Shown in pieces: positions 17,628 to 26,675 of a DNA stretch of 64,000 bases. The translations under genes and the position numbers were made by a program. The stretch covers positions 26,470 to 90,469 of the forward strand of contig PLGF01000166.1 in the NCBI GenBank assembly GCA_003138485.1, written 5' to 3'. This DNA comes from Verrucomicrobiales bacterium (GTDB lineage: Bacteria > Verrucomicrobiota > Verrucomicrobiia > Limisphaerales > Palsa-1400). The number at the start of each line of letters is the position of its first letter. Positions within the stretch are counted from its first letter, which is position 1. The notes under the pieces are model-generated. The model saw only the letters and a program-made list of their open reading frames with translations. It was not told the origin of the DNA and did not search any database.

Positions 17628-20132
17628 ATGAAATCTCGCACCTTGGCCTTTGGTTGTCTCATTGCGATCCTAGCTTCCACGTCGTCTTTCGCCGCATCCG
17701 CGGAGCTAAAGCGCGAAACCAATATCGATCGTGAGTGGCGCTTCCTTAAAGGTGACACCCAAGGCGCGGAAAACGCCGCCTTCGACGACTCCGCCTGGCG
17801 AACACTCGACCTGCCCCATGACTGGAGCCTCGAAGACCTGCCCCCGGCGGCCACGAACGAACCCCCGCCCGCGCTCCAGGCAGCGCCGGGAGCAACGAAC
17901 GTCCCCGCAGCCGGCGGCGGCAGGGGGCGTCGCGCTAGTTTTCAAGTGGTCGGCCCGTTCTCGCCGGAAAGCCCCGGCGGCCCGGCCACGGGTTACACGC
18001 TCGGCGGGACCGGTTGGTACCGCAAACACTTCACACTTGACCAGCAGACTTCCGGCAAGCGGGTCGCCATCGAGTTCGACGGCGTCTATATGGATTCCGA
18101 TGTGTGGCTCAATGGCCACCCTCTCGGCAACCACCCCTACGGTTACACCGCCTTCGCTTACGACCTCACGGACTTCCTGAACCCGCCCGGCCAGGACAAC
18201 GTTCTCGCCGTGCGCGTGCGCAATTTGGGCAGGACCAGCCGCTGGTATTCCGGTTCGGGCATCTACCGGCGCGTCCTGCTCCGAGTGACCGACCCTCTGC
18301 GCATCCCGCAATGGGGCGTCTGCGTGACGACTCAACTGGTCTCGAAGCAGCGGGCGACAGTGAACGTGGTGACAAGCATGGAGAACGGGCGGAACGCCGA
18401 AACAGCCATCGCCCTGCGTATAAAACTACGCGGTCCAACCGGGCGTACCTTGCAGACTGGCGAAACCAACGTGCAGGTGGCTGCTGGCGGCCATATCGAC
18501 GTTCCGCTGGCCTTGGAAGTCGAGTCGCCCCCGCTCTGGTCTCTCGATTCCCCGGTCCTCTGCCAGGCCGAGGTGGAGCTTCTGGTCGGCGGCAAACCGG
18601 TGGATGCGACCGCGGCGGCGTTCGGCATCCGGGAGATCAAATTCTCCGTGGAGAACGGTTTCACGCTCAATGGCGCGCCGGTGAAACTGCGCGGCGGCTG
18701 CATGCATCATGATAACGGGCCGCTCGGCTCCGCGGCGATTGACCGCGCCGAAGAACGCCGGGTCGAGGTGATGAAAGCCAGTGGCTACAACGCCATCCGC
18801 ACCAGCCATAATCCCCCCTCCTCGGCCTTTCTGGACGCCTGCGACCGGCTGGGCGTGCTGGTTCTGGACGAGGCCTTTGACTGCTGGGAACACACCAAGA
18901 ATCCCAACGACTACGGCAATTACTTCAAGGATTGGTGGCAGCGCGATTTGGATTCGATGATCCTGCGCGACCGCAATCACCCCAGCGTCATTCTGTGGAG
19001 CATCGGCAACGAAATCAATGAGCGCGCTGAGGAGAGCGGCTACGTTATTGCCAGGCAATTGAGCGACGAAGTCCGCCGCCTCGACCCCACGCGCCCGGTC
19101 ACTGAAGCCATCTGCGGCTTCTGGGACCACCCTGGCCGCAAATGGTCGGACACCGAGAAGGCGTTTTCCTTCCTCGATGTCGGTGGTTACAACTACCAGG
19201 TCGGGGAATACGAGAGGGACCACCAGAAATTCCCCAATCGCATCATGGTCGGCACCGAATCGTATCCCAGAGACATTGCGGATCTCTGGCGCGTCGTGGA
19301 GAAGGACCCGTGGGTTCTCGGCGACTTTGTCTGGACCGGCATGGATTACCTGGGCGAGGCCGGCGTCGGCGCGGCGCGCGTCACTAACGAGCGCGGGGTG
19401 TTCTTCGACTCTTATTGCGGCGACTTGGATATTTGCGGTTTCAAGAAGGCGCCGTCCTACTACCGCGACGTCGTTTGGGGCCGCAGCGAATTGGAGGTGT
19501 TCGTGCATCGCCCACTTCCAGAAGGCCGCCGCGAGTCCGTCAGCGGCTGGGGTTGGCCGGATGAACTCCCAAGCTGGACCTGGCCCGGCAACGAAAGCCA
19601 GCCGATGCAAGTCGCGGTCTATTCGCGGTGCGACACGGTGCGGCTGGAACTGAACGGCAGGGAAATCGCTGTCAAACAAATCAACGGCGGCAGATTGACC
19701 GCGCGCTTCGAGGTCCCCTACGCGGCCGGCGAACTCAAGGCCGTCGGTCTCAAGAACGGGAAAAAGGTCGCCACCAAAGTCCTGCGCACGGCCGGCCCCG
19801 CGAAGAAGGTCCGCCTCACCGTTGACCGCTCCACCATTCGCGCGGATCGCAACGACCTGGCCTACGTGACGGTGGAAATTACCGACGCTTCCGGCAATCC
19901 CTTGTCCGACGCCACGGACCTGGTGCGCTTCACGCTGAACGGCCCGGGCGAACTGGCCGGTGTCGGCAGCGGCGCCCCCAACGTGATGGAGAGCTTCCGC
20001 CAGCCCCGGCACACCGCCTTCCACGGACGCTGCCTGGCGATTCTGCGTCCGCTGGGCGCGGCCGGCAAACTTGCCCTCCGCGCCGAGGCCGACGGCCTCT
20101 CAGCCGCGGAAGTCACGGTTCGTGTCAAGTGA
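17628..20132 (+). CDS. Secreted GH2 beta-galactosidase-like enzyme
   Basis: The ATG at 17628 gives a signal peptide (TLAFGCLIAILASTSSFAASA) directly followed by the GH2 sugar-binding domain. The immunoglobulin-like and (beta/alpha)8 domains follow. The acid/base is E462 in WSIGNEINE and the nucleophile is E544 in VGTESYPRD. A conserved ASGYNAIRTSHNPPS segment is present. Extra C-terminal Ig-like/DUF4982-type and big-domain sections bring it to 834 residues. A Pro/Ala/Gly-rich insertion interrupts the N-terminal domain between the HDWSLEDLPP and GGTGWYRKHF segments. Galactosidase is most likely, but GH2 also includes mannosidases, glucuronidases and arabinosidases. It is divergent from the histidine kinase gene and convergent with GH29. 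Confidence 0.92.
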   Translation: MKSRTLAFGCLIAILASTSSFAASAELKRETNIDREWRFLKGDTQGAENAAFDDSAWRTLDLPHDWSLEDLPPAATNEPPPALQAAPGATNVPAAGGGRGRRASFQVVGPFSPESPGGPATGYTLGGTGWYRKHFTLDQQTSGKRVAIEFDGVYMDSDVWLNGHPLGNHPYGYTAFAYDLTDFLNPPGQDNVLAVRVRNLGRTSRWYSGSGIYRRVLLRVTDPLRIPQWGVCVTTQLVSKQRATVNVVTSMENGRNAETAIALRIKLRGPTGRTLQTGETNVQVAAGGHIDVPLALEVESPPLWSLDSPVLCQAEVELLVGGKPVDATAAAFGIREIKFSVENGFTLNGAPVKLRGGCMHHDNGPLGSAAIDRAEERRVEVMKASGYNAIRTSHNPPSSAFLDACDRLGVLVLDEAFDCWEHTKNPNDYGNYFKDWWQRDLDSMILRDRNHPSVILWSIGNEINERAEESGYVIARQLSDEVRRLDPTRPVTEAICGFWDHPGRKWSDTEKAFSFLDVGGYNYQVGEYERDHQKFPNRIMVGTESYPRDIADLWRVVEKDPWVLGDFVWTGMDYLGEAGVGAARVTNERGVFFDSYCGDLDICGFKKAPSYYRDVVWGRSELEVFVHRPLPEGRRESVSGWGWPDELPSWTWPGNESQPMQVAVYSRCDTVRLELNGREIAVKQINGGRLTARFEVPYAAGELKAVGLKNGKKVATKVLRTAGPAKKVRLTVDRSTIRADRNDLAYVTVEITDASGNPLSDATDLVRFTLNGPGELAGVGSGAPNVMESFRQPRHTAFHGRCLAILRPLGAAGKLALRAEADGLSAAEVTVRVK

Positions 20133-20142
20133 ATTCAACTCC

Positions 20143-20162
20143 CCGCGGAGAAAGCTCCGCGG
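20143..20162. terminator. Perfect 8-bp hairpin between convergent genes
   Basis: CCGCGGAG, four-base loop AAAG, CTCCGCGG. It lies 10 nt after the GH2 stop and about 40 nt past the end of the convergent GH29 gene, so it could end transcription in both directions. No T-run follows on either strand, so intrinsic termination is plausible but unproven. Confidence 0.5.
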
Positions 20163-20201
20163 ATGCTCCAGCCGGGCATGGCCTTCACAGCGTGCGCGCA
20201 A

Positions 20202-21890
20202 TCAGTCGTAAGCGGGCGTGATCTTCAATGCGTATGCGTAGTCATTGGGCTTCTGCTCCGGCATGGTGACCACAAGTCCTGAGTTGTCCCGCGTGAAGGC
20301 AATGTTGCCCGCGCCGAGAAGTTCCACCCGCGCGATTTCCTTCGGGAAGTTCGCGGAACCGGCGGCCAGGCTCTTGAGCGTGGCCTTGCCGTCGGCCGGC
20401 CAGTCCATCAGAAAGGCGTACACAAGGTCGCCTTTTTTTGTGAAGCGGACATCCTCCGCGGTGTAGGAGCGCACGTCGCTGCCCATCCCGCGGCGGGCTG
20501 GCGGGACGGTGGCCGGCCCCTCGCCAAAGACGGTCCACGGGCGCGTGCCGAAGATGCCTTCGCCGTTGGGGGCAATCCACTTGGCCAGACCATCGAGCAC
20601 TTTCATCTCATCGTCATCCGGGACGCCGTTGCCGGGGAGCGGGATGTTCAGCATGAGGTTGCCGTTTTTGCTGACGATGTCGATGAGCATGTGGACAACC
20701 TGGTTGGGCGTCTTGTAGCGGTGCCTGTCCAACACGCTGCGGTTGTAGTGCCAGTCGCCGATGCAAGTGTCGGTCTGCCAGGGGATCGGGTCGCCGGCGC
20801 CGGTCACGGCGCGTTCGAGGTCCAGCAGGATCGCCTTGCGCTGCGCCGGCTTGAGATCCTTGCCGGTCATGACGGCTTCCAGCTTGCCGCGGCGTTCGAC
20901 GCTCCGGTTGTACAGATACGCCGCGATGCGCGGGCCGACGTCCGTTGAGGGAAACAGCGGCATCACGGAGTCGTCGAAATAGAGAATGTCGGGGTCATAC
21001 TTGTCAATCAAATCCACGATGCGGCGGAAGTACTTTTCGGGGTAATCCTTGTCCGTATGCGCGTTGCGGACGTGATATTGCGCGTACAGGTCCTGCGGAT
21101 CCAGGCCTTCCCACCACAGGCCCTTGCCGTCGGCCTTGCTCATGACGCCGTCATAGGGCACGCCGGCCATGGGACCGCTGGGGTCGGCGCCTTGCGCGGC
21201 CCCGTACCAGCTCCAGGTGCGGCCCGCGTGGCTGGAAACGGCAAAGCGCAGCCCCGCGGCGCGGGCGGCAGTCGCCCAGCCTCCCACGATGTCTTTCTTG
21301 GGTCCGACCTTGACGCTGTTCCAGGGCTGGTAGGTGGAATCAAACATATCCATGTTGTCGTGGTGGTTGGCCATCGCCGCGAAGAATTTGGCGCCGGCTT
21401 TTTTGTACAGGGCGATGAGCGCCACGGGGTCCCATTGTTCGGCCTTCCATTCATTGCAGACATCCTTGAACCCGAATTTCGACGGATGGCCGTACTTCTG
21501 AACGTGGAACCGATAAGCGGAGTTGTTGAACTGATACATCCTCTGCGCATACCAGTCGCCTTGTTCGGGCTGGCATTGCGGGCCCCAGTGCGCCCAGATG
21601 CCGAACTTGGCGTCGCGGTACCATTCCGGGACCACGTAATTTGAGAGGGACTCCCAGGTGGGTTCGAAAGACCCCTTGGCGACCCCAAAGCCCGCCGGGG
21701 GAAGGATGGGGGCCGGCGCCGGGGGAAGGGGCCGCGGCGGTGGCGCAGCCGGCGCGGAAGGCGCCGCGGAATTGGTCTGGCCGAGAGCGCCCGGCAGGAA
21801 GGCGGCAGCCGCGCCCGTCGCGGTCAGCAATTGCAAGGCACGACGCCGATTCATGGGATTCATGGACATCTCTGGATTTGGAGTTTTCAT
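20202..21890 (-). CDS. Tat-exported GH29 alpha-L-fucosidase
   Basis: Retaining exo-fucosidase family. The N-terminus carries a twin-arginine signal (NRRRALQLLTATGAAAAFLPGALG) and then a Pro/Ala-rich linker. Numbering here is from the first ATG; two later ATGs are also possible. The barrel begins WYRDAKFGIWAHWGPQCQPEQGDWYAQRMY, a GH29 hallmark, with ANHHDNMDMFDS following. The nucleophile is most likely D306 in DILYFDDSV. The C-terminal beta domain ends at about residue 560. At 562 residues it is a typical long GH29. It faces away from the second GH29 gene, which begins 85 nt upstream, so they share a divergent promoter region. Confidence 0.93.
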   Translation of the reverse strand: MKTPNPEMSMNPMNRRRALQLLTATGAAAAFLPGALGQTNSAAPSAPAAPPPRPLPPAPAPILPPAGFGVAKGSFEPTWESLSNYVVPEWYRDAKFGIWAHWGPQCQPEQGDWYAQRMYQFNNSAYRFHVQKYGHPSKFGFKDVCNEWKAEQWDPVALIALYKKAGAKFFAAMANHHDNMDMFDSTYQPWNSVKVGPKKDIVGGWATAARAAGLRFAVSSHAGRTWSWYGAAQGADPSGPMAGVPYDGVMSKADGKGLWWEGLDPQDLYAQYHVRNAHTDKDYPEKYFRRIVDLIDKYDPDILYFDDSVMPLFPSTDVGPRIAAYLYNRSVERRGKLEAVMTGKDLKPAQRKAILLDLERAVTGAGDPIPWQTDTCIGDWHYNRSVLDRHRYKTPNQVVHMLIDIVSKNGNLMLNIPLPGNGVPDDDEMKVLDGLAKWIAPNGEGIFGTRPWTVFGEGPATVPPARRGMGSDVRSYTAEDVRFTKKGDLVYAFLMDWPADGKATLKSLAAGSANFPKEIARVELLGAGNIAFTRDNSGLVVTMPEQKPNDYAYALKITPAYD

Positions 21891-21975
21891 TTCAGGTCCT
21901 TCTACACCTCATAAACGCGCAATCCAAGTAAAAAGGCTGGATAATCCCCGTTGGATTTGACAGCCTGCTGTCATC

Positions 21976-23505
21976 ATGAGTGTGAGCGAAAAAGCAATCC
22001 CCCTCGCACGCGGTGTTCGTCGTGGACTCGCCGCCGCGTTGGTGCTGAGCACGGTGGCGATGGTGTCTGCTGCGGACGCGCAGCCGGGCGTTCCGGCTGA
22101 ACCGGCGCGGCGCGTTCCGCAGACGCAGATGGGCATCACGCAACTTTCCAACGACAAACTTGATTGGTTGCTCGACGCCAAATTCGGGATGTTCATCCAC
22201 TGGGGCCTGTACTCCGGGCCGGGACGCGGGGAATGGTACATGGAGAATCAGGGTATATTGCCGGAAAAGTACCGCCAGTTCGCCTTCCCGGAAAGCGGCG
22301 AGGCCTGCTTCGATGCCGCCGATTATCATCCGGAAGCGTGGGCCAGGCTCGCCAGGGATGCGGGCATGAAGTGGATGTGTTTGACAGCGCGGCACCACGA
22401 TGGCTTCTGCCTGTTTGACAGCCCGCATCCCAACGCCTTCACGAGCATGCAGACGCTGCATCGGGACCTGGTTGCGGAGTATGCCGGGGCGTGCCGTGAT
22501 GCCGGCTTGAAGGTCGGCCTCTATTACTCGCCGCTGAGTTGGCGCTATCCCGGCTATTACGACGTGGCCGGCACGAATTGCCTCCCCAACAAATTCGGCT
22601 ACAAGACCGATCCGTCGCACCTGGAGAACGCCCGGTTGATGAAGGAGGAGAATTACGTCAACGTCAAGAAGCTCCTGACCGCCTATGGCCAGATAGACCA
22701 TATCTATTGGGATGGCGGCTGGCTCGGCCAACAAGGCTCCGATGCGGACGGCGCCTACTTTCATGAACCCGGCAAGTATCTCGACCCCGCAAATCGCTGG
22801 CCCATCGGCAAGGAATATCAGGACATCGAAGAAGGCACGGGCAAAGCCCTGGGCATCATGGGAATGGTGCGCAAGTACCAGCCCGACGCGATTGTCAACC
22901 CGCGCTACGGCTGGATGGGCGACATCACCGAGGAAGAAGGCTCGCGCGACACCACGGGAAAGGTCCGCAGCAGCGTGATCTGTGACAAGAATCTGACCAT
23001 GCAGAACGGCGGATGGGGTTACAATGCCCAATCCATCGCGAAGGGCGACGTGATGACGCGGGATCAGCTCGTGCGCTTCCTGGCCAACTGCGTGGTTCGC
23101 AACATGGTGTTGTTGGTCAATGTGGCGCCGGATCGACACGGCGCGATTCCCGACTTGGAGCAGAAGCGTCTGCGGGAAATGGGCGATTGGATGGCCAGGA
23201 TGGGGGAGGCCATCTACGGCACCCGCGGCGGACCCTGGGAGCCGGTGGATAAACAGTACGGCTTTTGCTACAATGGCCCGGTGGTGTATGCGCATCTCTT
23301 GAAGGATTACGCTGGAAACACCTTCAAAATGCCGCCGCTGGGCGCGCTGCGCGTCAAGAAAGTATTTGAAGTCTATACGGGGCGGTTGCTCCCATACGAC
23401 GGGGACCAGGCGGTGACCGTCCGCGACATCGACCGAACGGCCTCGCCCGCGGATTCGGTCGTGGCCGTCGTCTTCGATGCCGACATCCGGAGTGTTTGGA
23501 AGTAG
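21976..23505 (+). CDS. Secreted GH29 alpha-L-fucosidase
   Basis: A second GH29 enzyme only distantly like its divergent neighbour. The signal peptide (LAAALVLSTVAMVSAADA) ends near residue 35. The barrel starts WLLDAKFGMFIHWGLYSGPGRGEWYMEN and continues ARHHDGFCLFDS; the nucleophile is D246 in IYWDGGW. The usual GH29 acid/base is not conserved across the family and is not assigned here. The last codons (RSVWK, stop) lie inside the dispersed repeat at 23488-23588, so the natural C-terminus may have been altered by that repeat. Length is 509 residues. Confidence 0.93.
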   Translation: MSVSEKAIPLARGVRRGLAAALVLSTVAMVSAADAQPGVPAEPARRVPQTQMGITQLSNDKLDWLLDAKFGMFIHWGLYSGPGRGEWYMENQGILPEKYRQFAFPESGEACFDAADYHPEAWARLARDAGMKWMCLTARHHDGFCLFDSPHPNAFTSMQTLHRDLVAEYAGACRDAGLKVGLYYSPLSWRYPGYYDVAGTNCLPNKFGYKTDPSHLENARLMKEENYVNVKKLLTAYGQIDHIYWDGGWLGQQGSDADGAYFHEPGKYLDPANRWPIGKEYQDIEEGTGKALGIMGMVRKYQPDAIVNPRYGWMGDITEEEGSRDTTGKVRSSVICDKNLTMQNGGWGYNAQSIAKGDVMTRDQLVRFLANCVVRNMVLLVNVAPDRHGAIPDLEQKRLREMGDWMARMGEAIYGTRGGPWEPVDKQYGFCYNGPVVYAHLLKDYAGNTFKMPPLGALRVKKVFEVYTGRLLPYDGDQAVTVRDIDRTASPADSVVAVVFDADIRSVWK

Positions 23506-23588
23506 GCTCACTCGTTGGTTTGGGCGCCAGCAGACTCCGCCGGCGCTGCGCCGGCCAAATCCAGCCGCGACAACGGAACGTGGCTGAA
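23488..23588. repeat. Dispersed repeat, right-half copy 1
   Basis: 101 bases nearly identical (about 10 substitutions, no indels) to 26574-26674. It holds an internal GC hairpin (GCCGGCG, loop CTG, CGCCGGC). The plus strand supplies the stop codon of the GH29 gene. The minus strand encodes a tail ending AGAQTNE and a stop, found again at the C-terminus of the kinase at 26594-29596. Confidence 0.8.
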
Positions 23589-23711
23589 TACCCAAGTTTT
23601 CATAATTTCCTTTTCAAACGAGCATCCGTTGATGACCTTTCTCCGCGCCGGGATCACGACGACCTTTAAGGATTGGAGGCCGGCAACCAGGAGGTTGAAT
23701 TTCGTTTTCAT
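23508..23711 (-). pseudogene. Short frame whose C-terminus is repeat-encoded
   Basis: A 67-codon frame starting MKTKFNLLVAGLQSLKVVV, which looks like the beginning of an exported protein. It quickly runs into the dispersed repeat and ends [16 protein letters not shown]. The last 27 residues match the end of the kinase gene. No domain is recognised. It is best read as a gene start cut off by the repeat, though a real short product cannot be excluded. Confidence 0.35.
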
Positions 23712-23805
23712 AGTGTGTGATTTTTCTGTTTAAATTTCATTTTCAGTTGGCGGGCCAACCCGCCCACCATTGACCCATGCAAGATTCCTAATTGGAAGCA
23801 GCTCT

Positions 23806-24957
23806 TTATGGCGAAACAACCAGCCGGTAAAACCGCTGCGACGACGATAGGAGGGCGTTGGTGTCTGAAACCGTGAGCGGCATGCCAGTGGCGACGATGG
23901 GCGTTCCTGAATTGACCCAATTGGGTTGTGACAAATTGGTCGTGTCCTCAACCTGATAGGTCAGCCCGCTGGCCGTAATCCAAGTCAGATTGAAACTGTT
24001 CGATTCCTCGATGGGGCTTTGAAACCCCACGGCGGGAATCGGCGTGACGCTGATATCGTCCAAGCCAAAATAGCCCGTCTGATTTTCCGCCGCGAATTGA
24101 AGAACGGTGTTTGTCCCCCTGGCCGCGACGATGAATTGTAGAGTAGTCTATTGGAAGGCAGGAGTGTTAATCGCATTATAGATGGTAGCGCCGTTCCACT
24201 TGACTTCAAATTGTTGTCCTGATCCGGCTGTGGGGTTATCGAACCAACACGAGAACAGGTAGTCCAGGCCCGGCGTCGTGGGCAGGTTTTGAGAAAGGGT
24301 CGCCAACTTGTAGTCAGCCAGACCAGCTCCATAATTGCCGGAGTGGACGACGTTGTACCCAGAGGAAGCGTTCATCACGGCGTCGTAAACTGAGCCGTTG
24401 CCTGTGTCGTCCACAAGCGTCCAGGAAGCAAAGCTCCCTGTCTCAAATCCGCCGTTCCGCACGATGGTTTGCCCAATCTGCAGGCCAAAGAATTCACTCT
24501 GGGAGACGTGTGTGTTCCAATTCGTAAAGATCAGATTTGTGGCAAAGTCGCCGGTGCCGAGAAACCCGGCGGCGGCGCTGAAACTGACGACGACGCTGGC
24601 AGCGGTGTGCGCCGCCAGGACGCCGTTTGTCGGTGTGGCAGCCAGCCAGCTTCCCGCGGTGTTGAGGACCGACCAAGTCAATGAAGAGGAACTGATGTTT
24701 GTCAGAATAAGGGTCTCTGTGGCGGGACTAAAGGCGCCGCCGAGCTGCCCGGTGGCGCTAAACCCGGCGGAAGGAGTGATGACCAAGGAACCCGATGTCA
24801 GGCGGAACACAAGACCGTGCCCCGTCTGGCTTGCGCCGTCGTATGCGCCACCCCCAAATTCCGCGGTCCCGTGGAACAAACCGCCGCTCGATTGAATAAG
24901 CGTGGACTGTGGGTTGGCGCCATCGGCGCCACTGAACCAGTACAGCGTTGTCAACAA
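23806..24957 (-). pseudogene. Broken GloVer-repeat/CBM-type extracellular protein
   Basis: One continuous reading frame is interrupted by a single in-frame TAG at 24148-24150. The part before it contains a Gly/Ala-rich GloVer-type repeat (LYWFSGADGANPQ ... GLFHGTAEFGG). It also has a choice-of-anchor beta-sandwich (GFSATGQLGGAFSPATETLIL) and the start of a CBM-like module (VRNGGFETGSFASW). After the stop the same frame continues with FIVAARGTNTVLQFAAENQ, GLDDISVTPI and a typical surface-protein end (SSSQRFYRLVVSP). There is no start codon or signal peptide at the 5' end, so it is also truncated upstream. The family is common in Verrucomicrobiota. The gene is very probably inactive. Confidence 0.75.
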
Positions 24958-25141
24958 CCCGTTGGAGGGCCTCGCGAAAGAGGACTATTTCCCTGTCATT
25001 AGCCGGTTTCATAAGCGAAGGCATTGGCGCCTTCATTCATACATGCGCATTCGGGCGGGAAAAAGCATGGACGAATTTCAGACATTCTTTCCGCCACTCG
25101 ACCCCGCCTGAACCGGCGTAGGGGCGGGAGGCTGACCGGCT

Positions 25142-25705
25142 TCACGGACACGCGCGCATCGCCACCGCCAGCCAGGCGCGGCTGTAGGCCCACCATTCCT
25201 TCGCGGTCGGCACGGCGATGCCCAAGAGCGACGCAGCCTCCTCGAAAGTCATCCCGGCAAAGTAACGCAGCTTCACCAATTCAGCCTGGCGCGGATTGCT
25301 GGCGGCAAATTGCTCCAGGACCTCGTTCACCGCCAGCAGCCTCTCGTCGTCGTCCGCTGCCAGGGGAATTTCCAACTCGTCCAGATTGACGCGGTCCGCT
25401 CCACCACCGCGCTTGAGGGCCATCCGCCGGCGCGCGCGCTCGACCAGAATCCGGCGCATCGCTTCGGCCGCCGCGGCGAAGAAATGAGAACGATTCTTCC
25501 ACGCCGGCTGGGCATCGGCGCCCAACCGCAGCCAGGCCTCGTGGACCAGCGCGGTGGGTTGCAGCGTCTGGCCGGGCAACTCCCGGGCCATCTTGTGCGC
25601 GGCCAGTTTGCGCAATTCCTGGTAAACCAGCGGCAACAATTCTTCAGCAGGCGGCAGTTCGCCTCCCTTCATGCGCTCCCGGCTCTTGGGCACATCAATC
25701 CTCAT
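25142..25705 (-). CDS. ECF-type RNA polymerase sigma factor
   Basis: A 187-residue sigma-70 family protein of the group seen in Planctomycetes, Acidobacteria and Verrucomicrobiota. Region 2 reads LLPLVYQELRKLAAHKMARE ... LVHEAWLRL ... FFAAAAEAMRRILVERARRR. Region 4 reads VKLRYFAGMTFEEAASLLGIAVPTAKEWWAYSRAWL, the helix-turn-helix that contacts the -35 element. No anti-sigma gene is adjacent. A Met at codon 12 is an alternative start. This family is often found near Ser/Thr kinase genes, and one is present about 0.9 kb away on the same strand. Confidence 0.92.
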   Translation of the reverse strand: MRIDVPKSRERMKGGELPPAEELLPLVYQELRKLAAHKMARELPGQTLQPTALVHEAWLRLGADAQPAWKNRSHFFAAAAEAMRRILVERARRRMALKRGGGADRVNLDELEIPLAADDDERLLAVNEVLEQFAASNPRQAELVKLRYFAGMTFEEAASLLGIAVPTAKEWWAYSRAWLAVAMRACP

Positions 25706-25833
25706 GACTTTGGCTTTAGAAACTCTAACTGCGGGCGGATCAGTGGCTGAATTGGGTCTGCTTCCCGTGTCCGCAGTATTGGGCCATTTCTAACACCTTG
25801 CCTAATACATGTCACGCGAATAATACGCCTTGC

Positions 25834-25915
25834 TTATATCATCTTGCCAGGCAACCAGATGGGATGGAGCATTTGTCCCTGGAGCAGGCTATTTGCCGGG
25901 ATTCGGAGTGTTTGG
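25834..25915. repeat. Dispersed repeat, left-half copy
   Basis: 82 bases matching 26504-26585 with three mismatches in the same orientation. It contains ATGGGATGGAGC and CCGGGATTCGGAGTGTTTGG. The two copies bracket the toxin-antitoxin genes at 25959-26443. Confidence 0.85.
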
Positions 25916-25958
25916 GGAAATCAAGGCACGGAGTAAAGGCTGCCTTTAGGGTGCCAGG

Positions 25959-26273
25959 TTAATATTCCAAACGACTTGGAATTTCCGGTTCGCCTCGCGC
26001 ACCATGCCAGACACGAGCAATGGCGACCACATGATTTTCCGGCAGAACCCGATAGATAATCCTGTAAGGAGGTAAAATGACTTCACGGATATTCTCGTCC
26101 TGCTCTTCCGGCACAACTCGTCCGATCTGCGGGAATTGTGCCAGCAAATCCACTTTGGCCATGAGCCGAAACCCAAAGGATTCAGCCACGGGACGATTAT
26201 TCGCCGCGATGAAGCTCACAATATCGCGCAAATCATCGTGCGCTTGGCGCGACCAGATTATTTTGAAAGCCAT
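25959..26273 (-). CDS. RelE/ParE-family toxin
   Basis: A 104-residue toxin of the RelE/ParE superfamily. The sequence fits the family layout: an N-terminal helix (SRQAHDDLRDIVSFIAANN), a second helix (AESFGFRLMAKVDLLAQFPQIGRVVP), then beta-strands with IREVILPPYRIIYRVLPENHVVAIARVWHGAR. The RVWHG-type ending is characteristic of ParE-like members, which commonly poison DNA gyrase. The mRNA-cleaving RelE branch cannot be excluded. It overlaps the antitoxin gene by 16 nt and the pair lies between two direct repeats. Confidence 0.9.
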   Translation of the reverse strand: MAFKIIWSRQAHDDLRDIVSFIAANNRPVAESFGFRLMAKVDLLAQFPQIGRVVPEEQDENIREVILPPYRIIYRVLPENHVVAIARVWHGARGEPEIPSRLEY

Positions 26274-26443
26274 GTCGCCAACTGCCGTTTGACTTCTTCG
26301 TGCGGCACGGTTTCATCACGCTCGATTTGGTCAAACCCCTTGCGGATCGCGGCAAGAAACTCCAATCGCTCGGCGATTGTGTCAAGCCTGGCATCTGCGG
26401 GCAATCGCTGAATCGACTCCAACGCAAACTCTTTATCGCTCAT
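26258..26443 (-). CDS. Antitoxin partner of the ParE-like toxin
   Basis: A 61-residue acidic helical protein (SDKEFALESIQRLPADARLDTIAERLEFLAAIRKGFDQIERDE ... VKRQLATWLSK) immediately upstream of and overlapping the toxin gene. The ending HEEVKRQLATWL resembles the toxin-binding tail of many small antitoxins (type P.EEV...L..W). A second ATG five codons upstream is an alternative start. Function is inferred from position, size and tail; no DNA-binding fold was identified with confidence. Confidence 0.8.
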   Translation of the reverse strand: MSDKEFALESIQRLPADARLDTIAERLEFLAAIRKGFDQIERDETVPHEEVKRQLATWLSK

Positions 26444-26503
26444 GGAATCAGTGTGCATGAATGAATCTTAAAATGCAAGGCCGTCATGGTGGTCATACGG
26501 GGA

Positions 26504-26675
26504 TTATATCATCTTGTCAGGCAATCAGATGGGATGGAGCTTTTGTCCCTGGAGCAGGCTATTTGCCGGGATTCGGAGTGTTTGGAAGCAGGCTCACTCG
26601 TTGGTTTGGGCGCCGGCCGGCTCCGCTGGCGCAGCGGCGGACAGATCCTGCCGCGACAACGGAACGTGGCTGAAG
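26504..26675. repeat. Dispersed repeat, full-length copy
   Basis: Joins the left half (also at 25834-25915) to the right half (also at 23488-23588) and is therefore the most complete copy, about 172 bases. It has an internal hairpin (CCGCTG, loop GCG, CAGCGG). Its minus strand forms the last 27 codons and stop of the kinase gene. Confidence 0.8.

Noticed and set aside
18426..20024. Long minus-strand frame inside the GH2 gene
   Set aside because: High-GC shadow frame. The plus strand encodes GH2 with both catalytic Glu residues.
25834..26675. An insertion sequence around the first toxin-antitoxin pair
   Set aside because: Direct, not inverted, repeats and no transposase gene between or near them.
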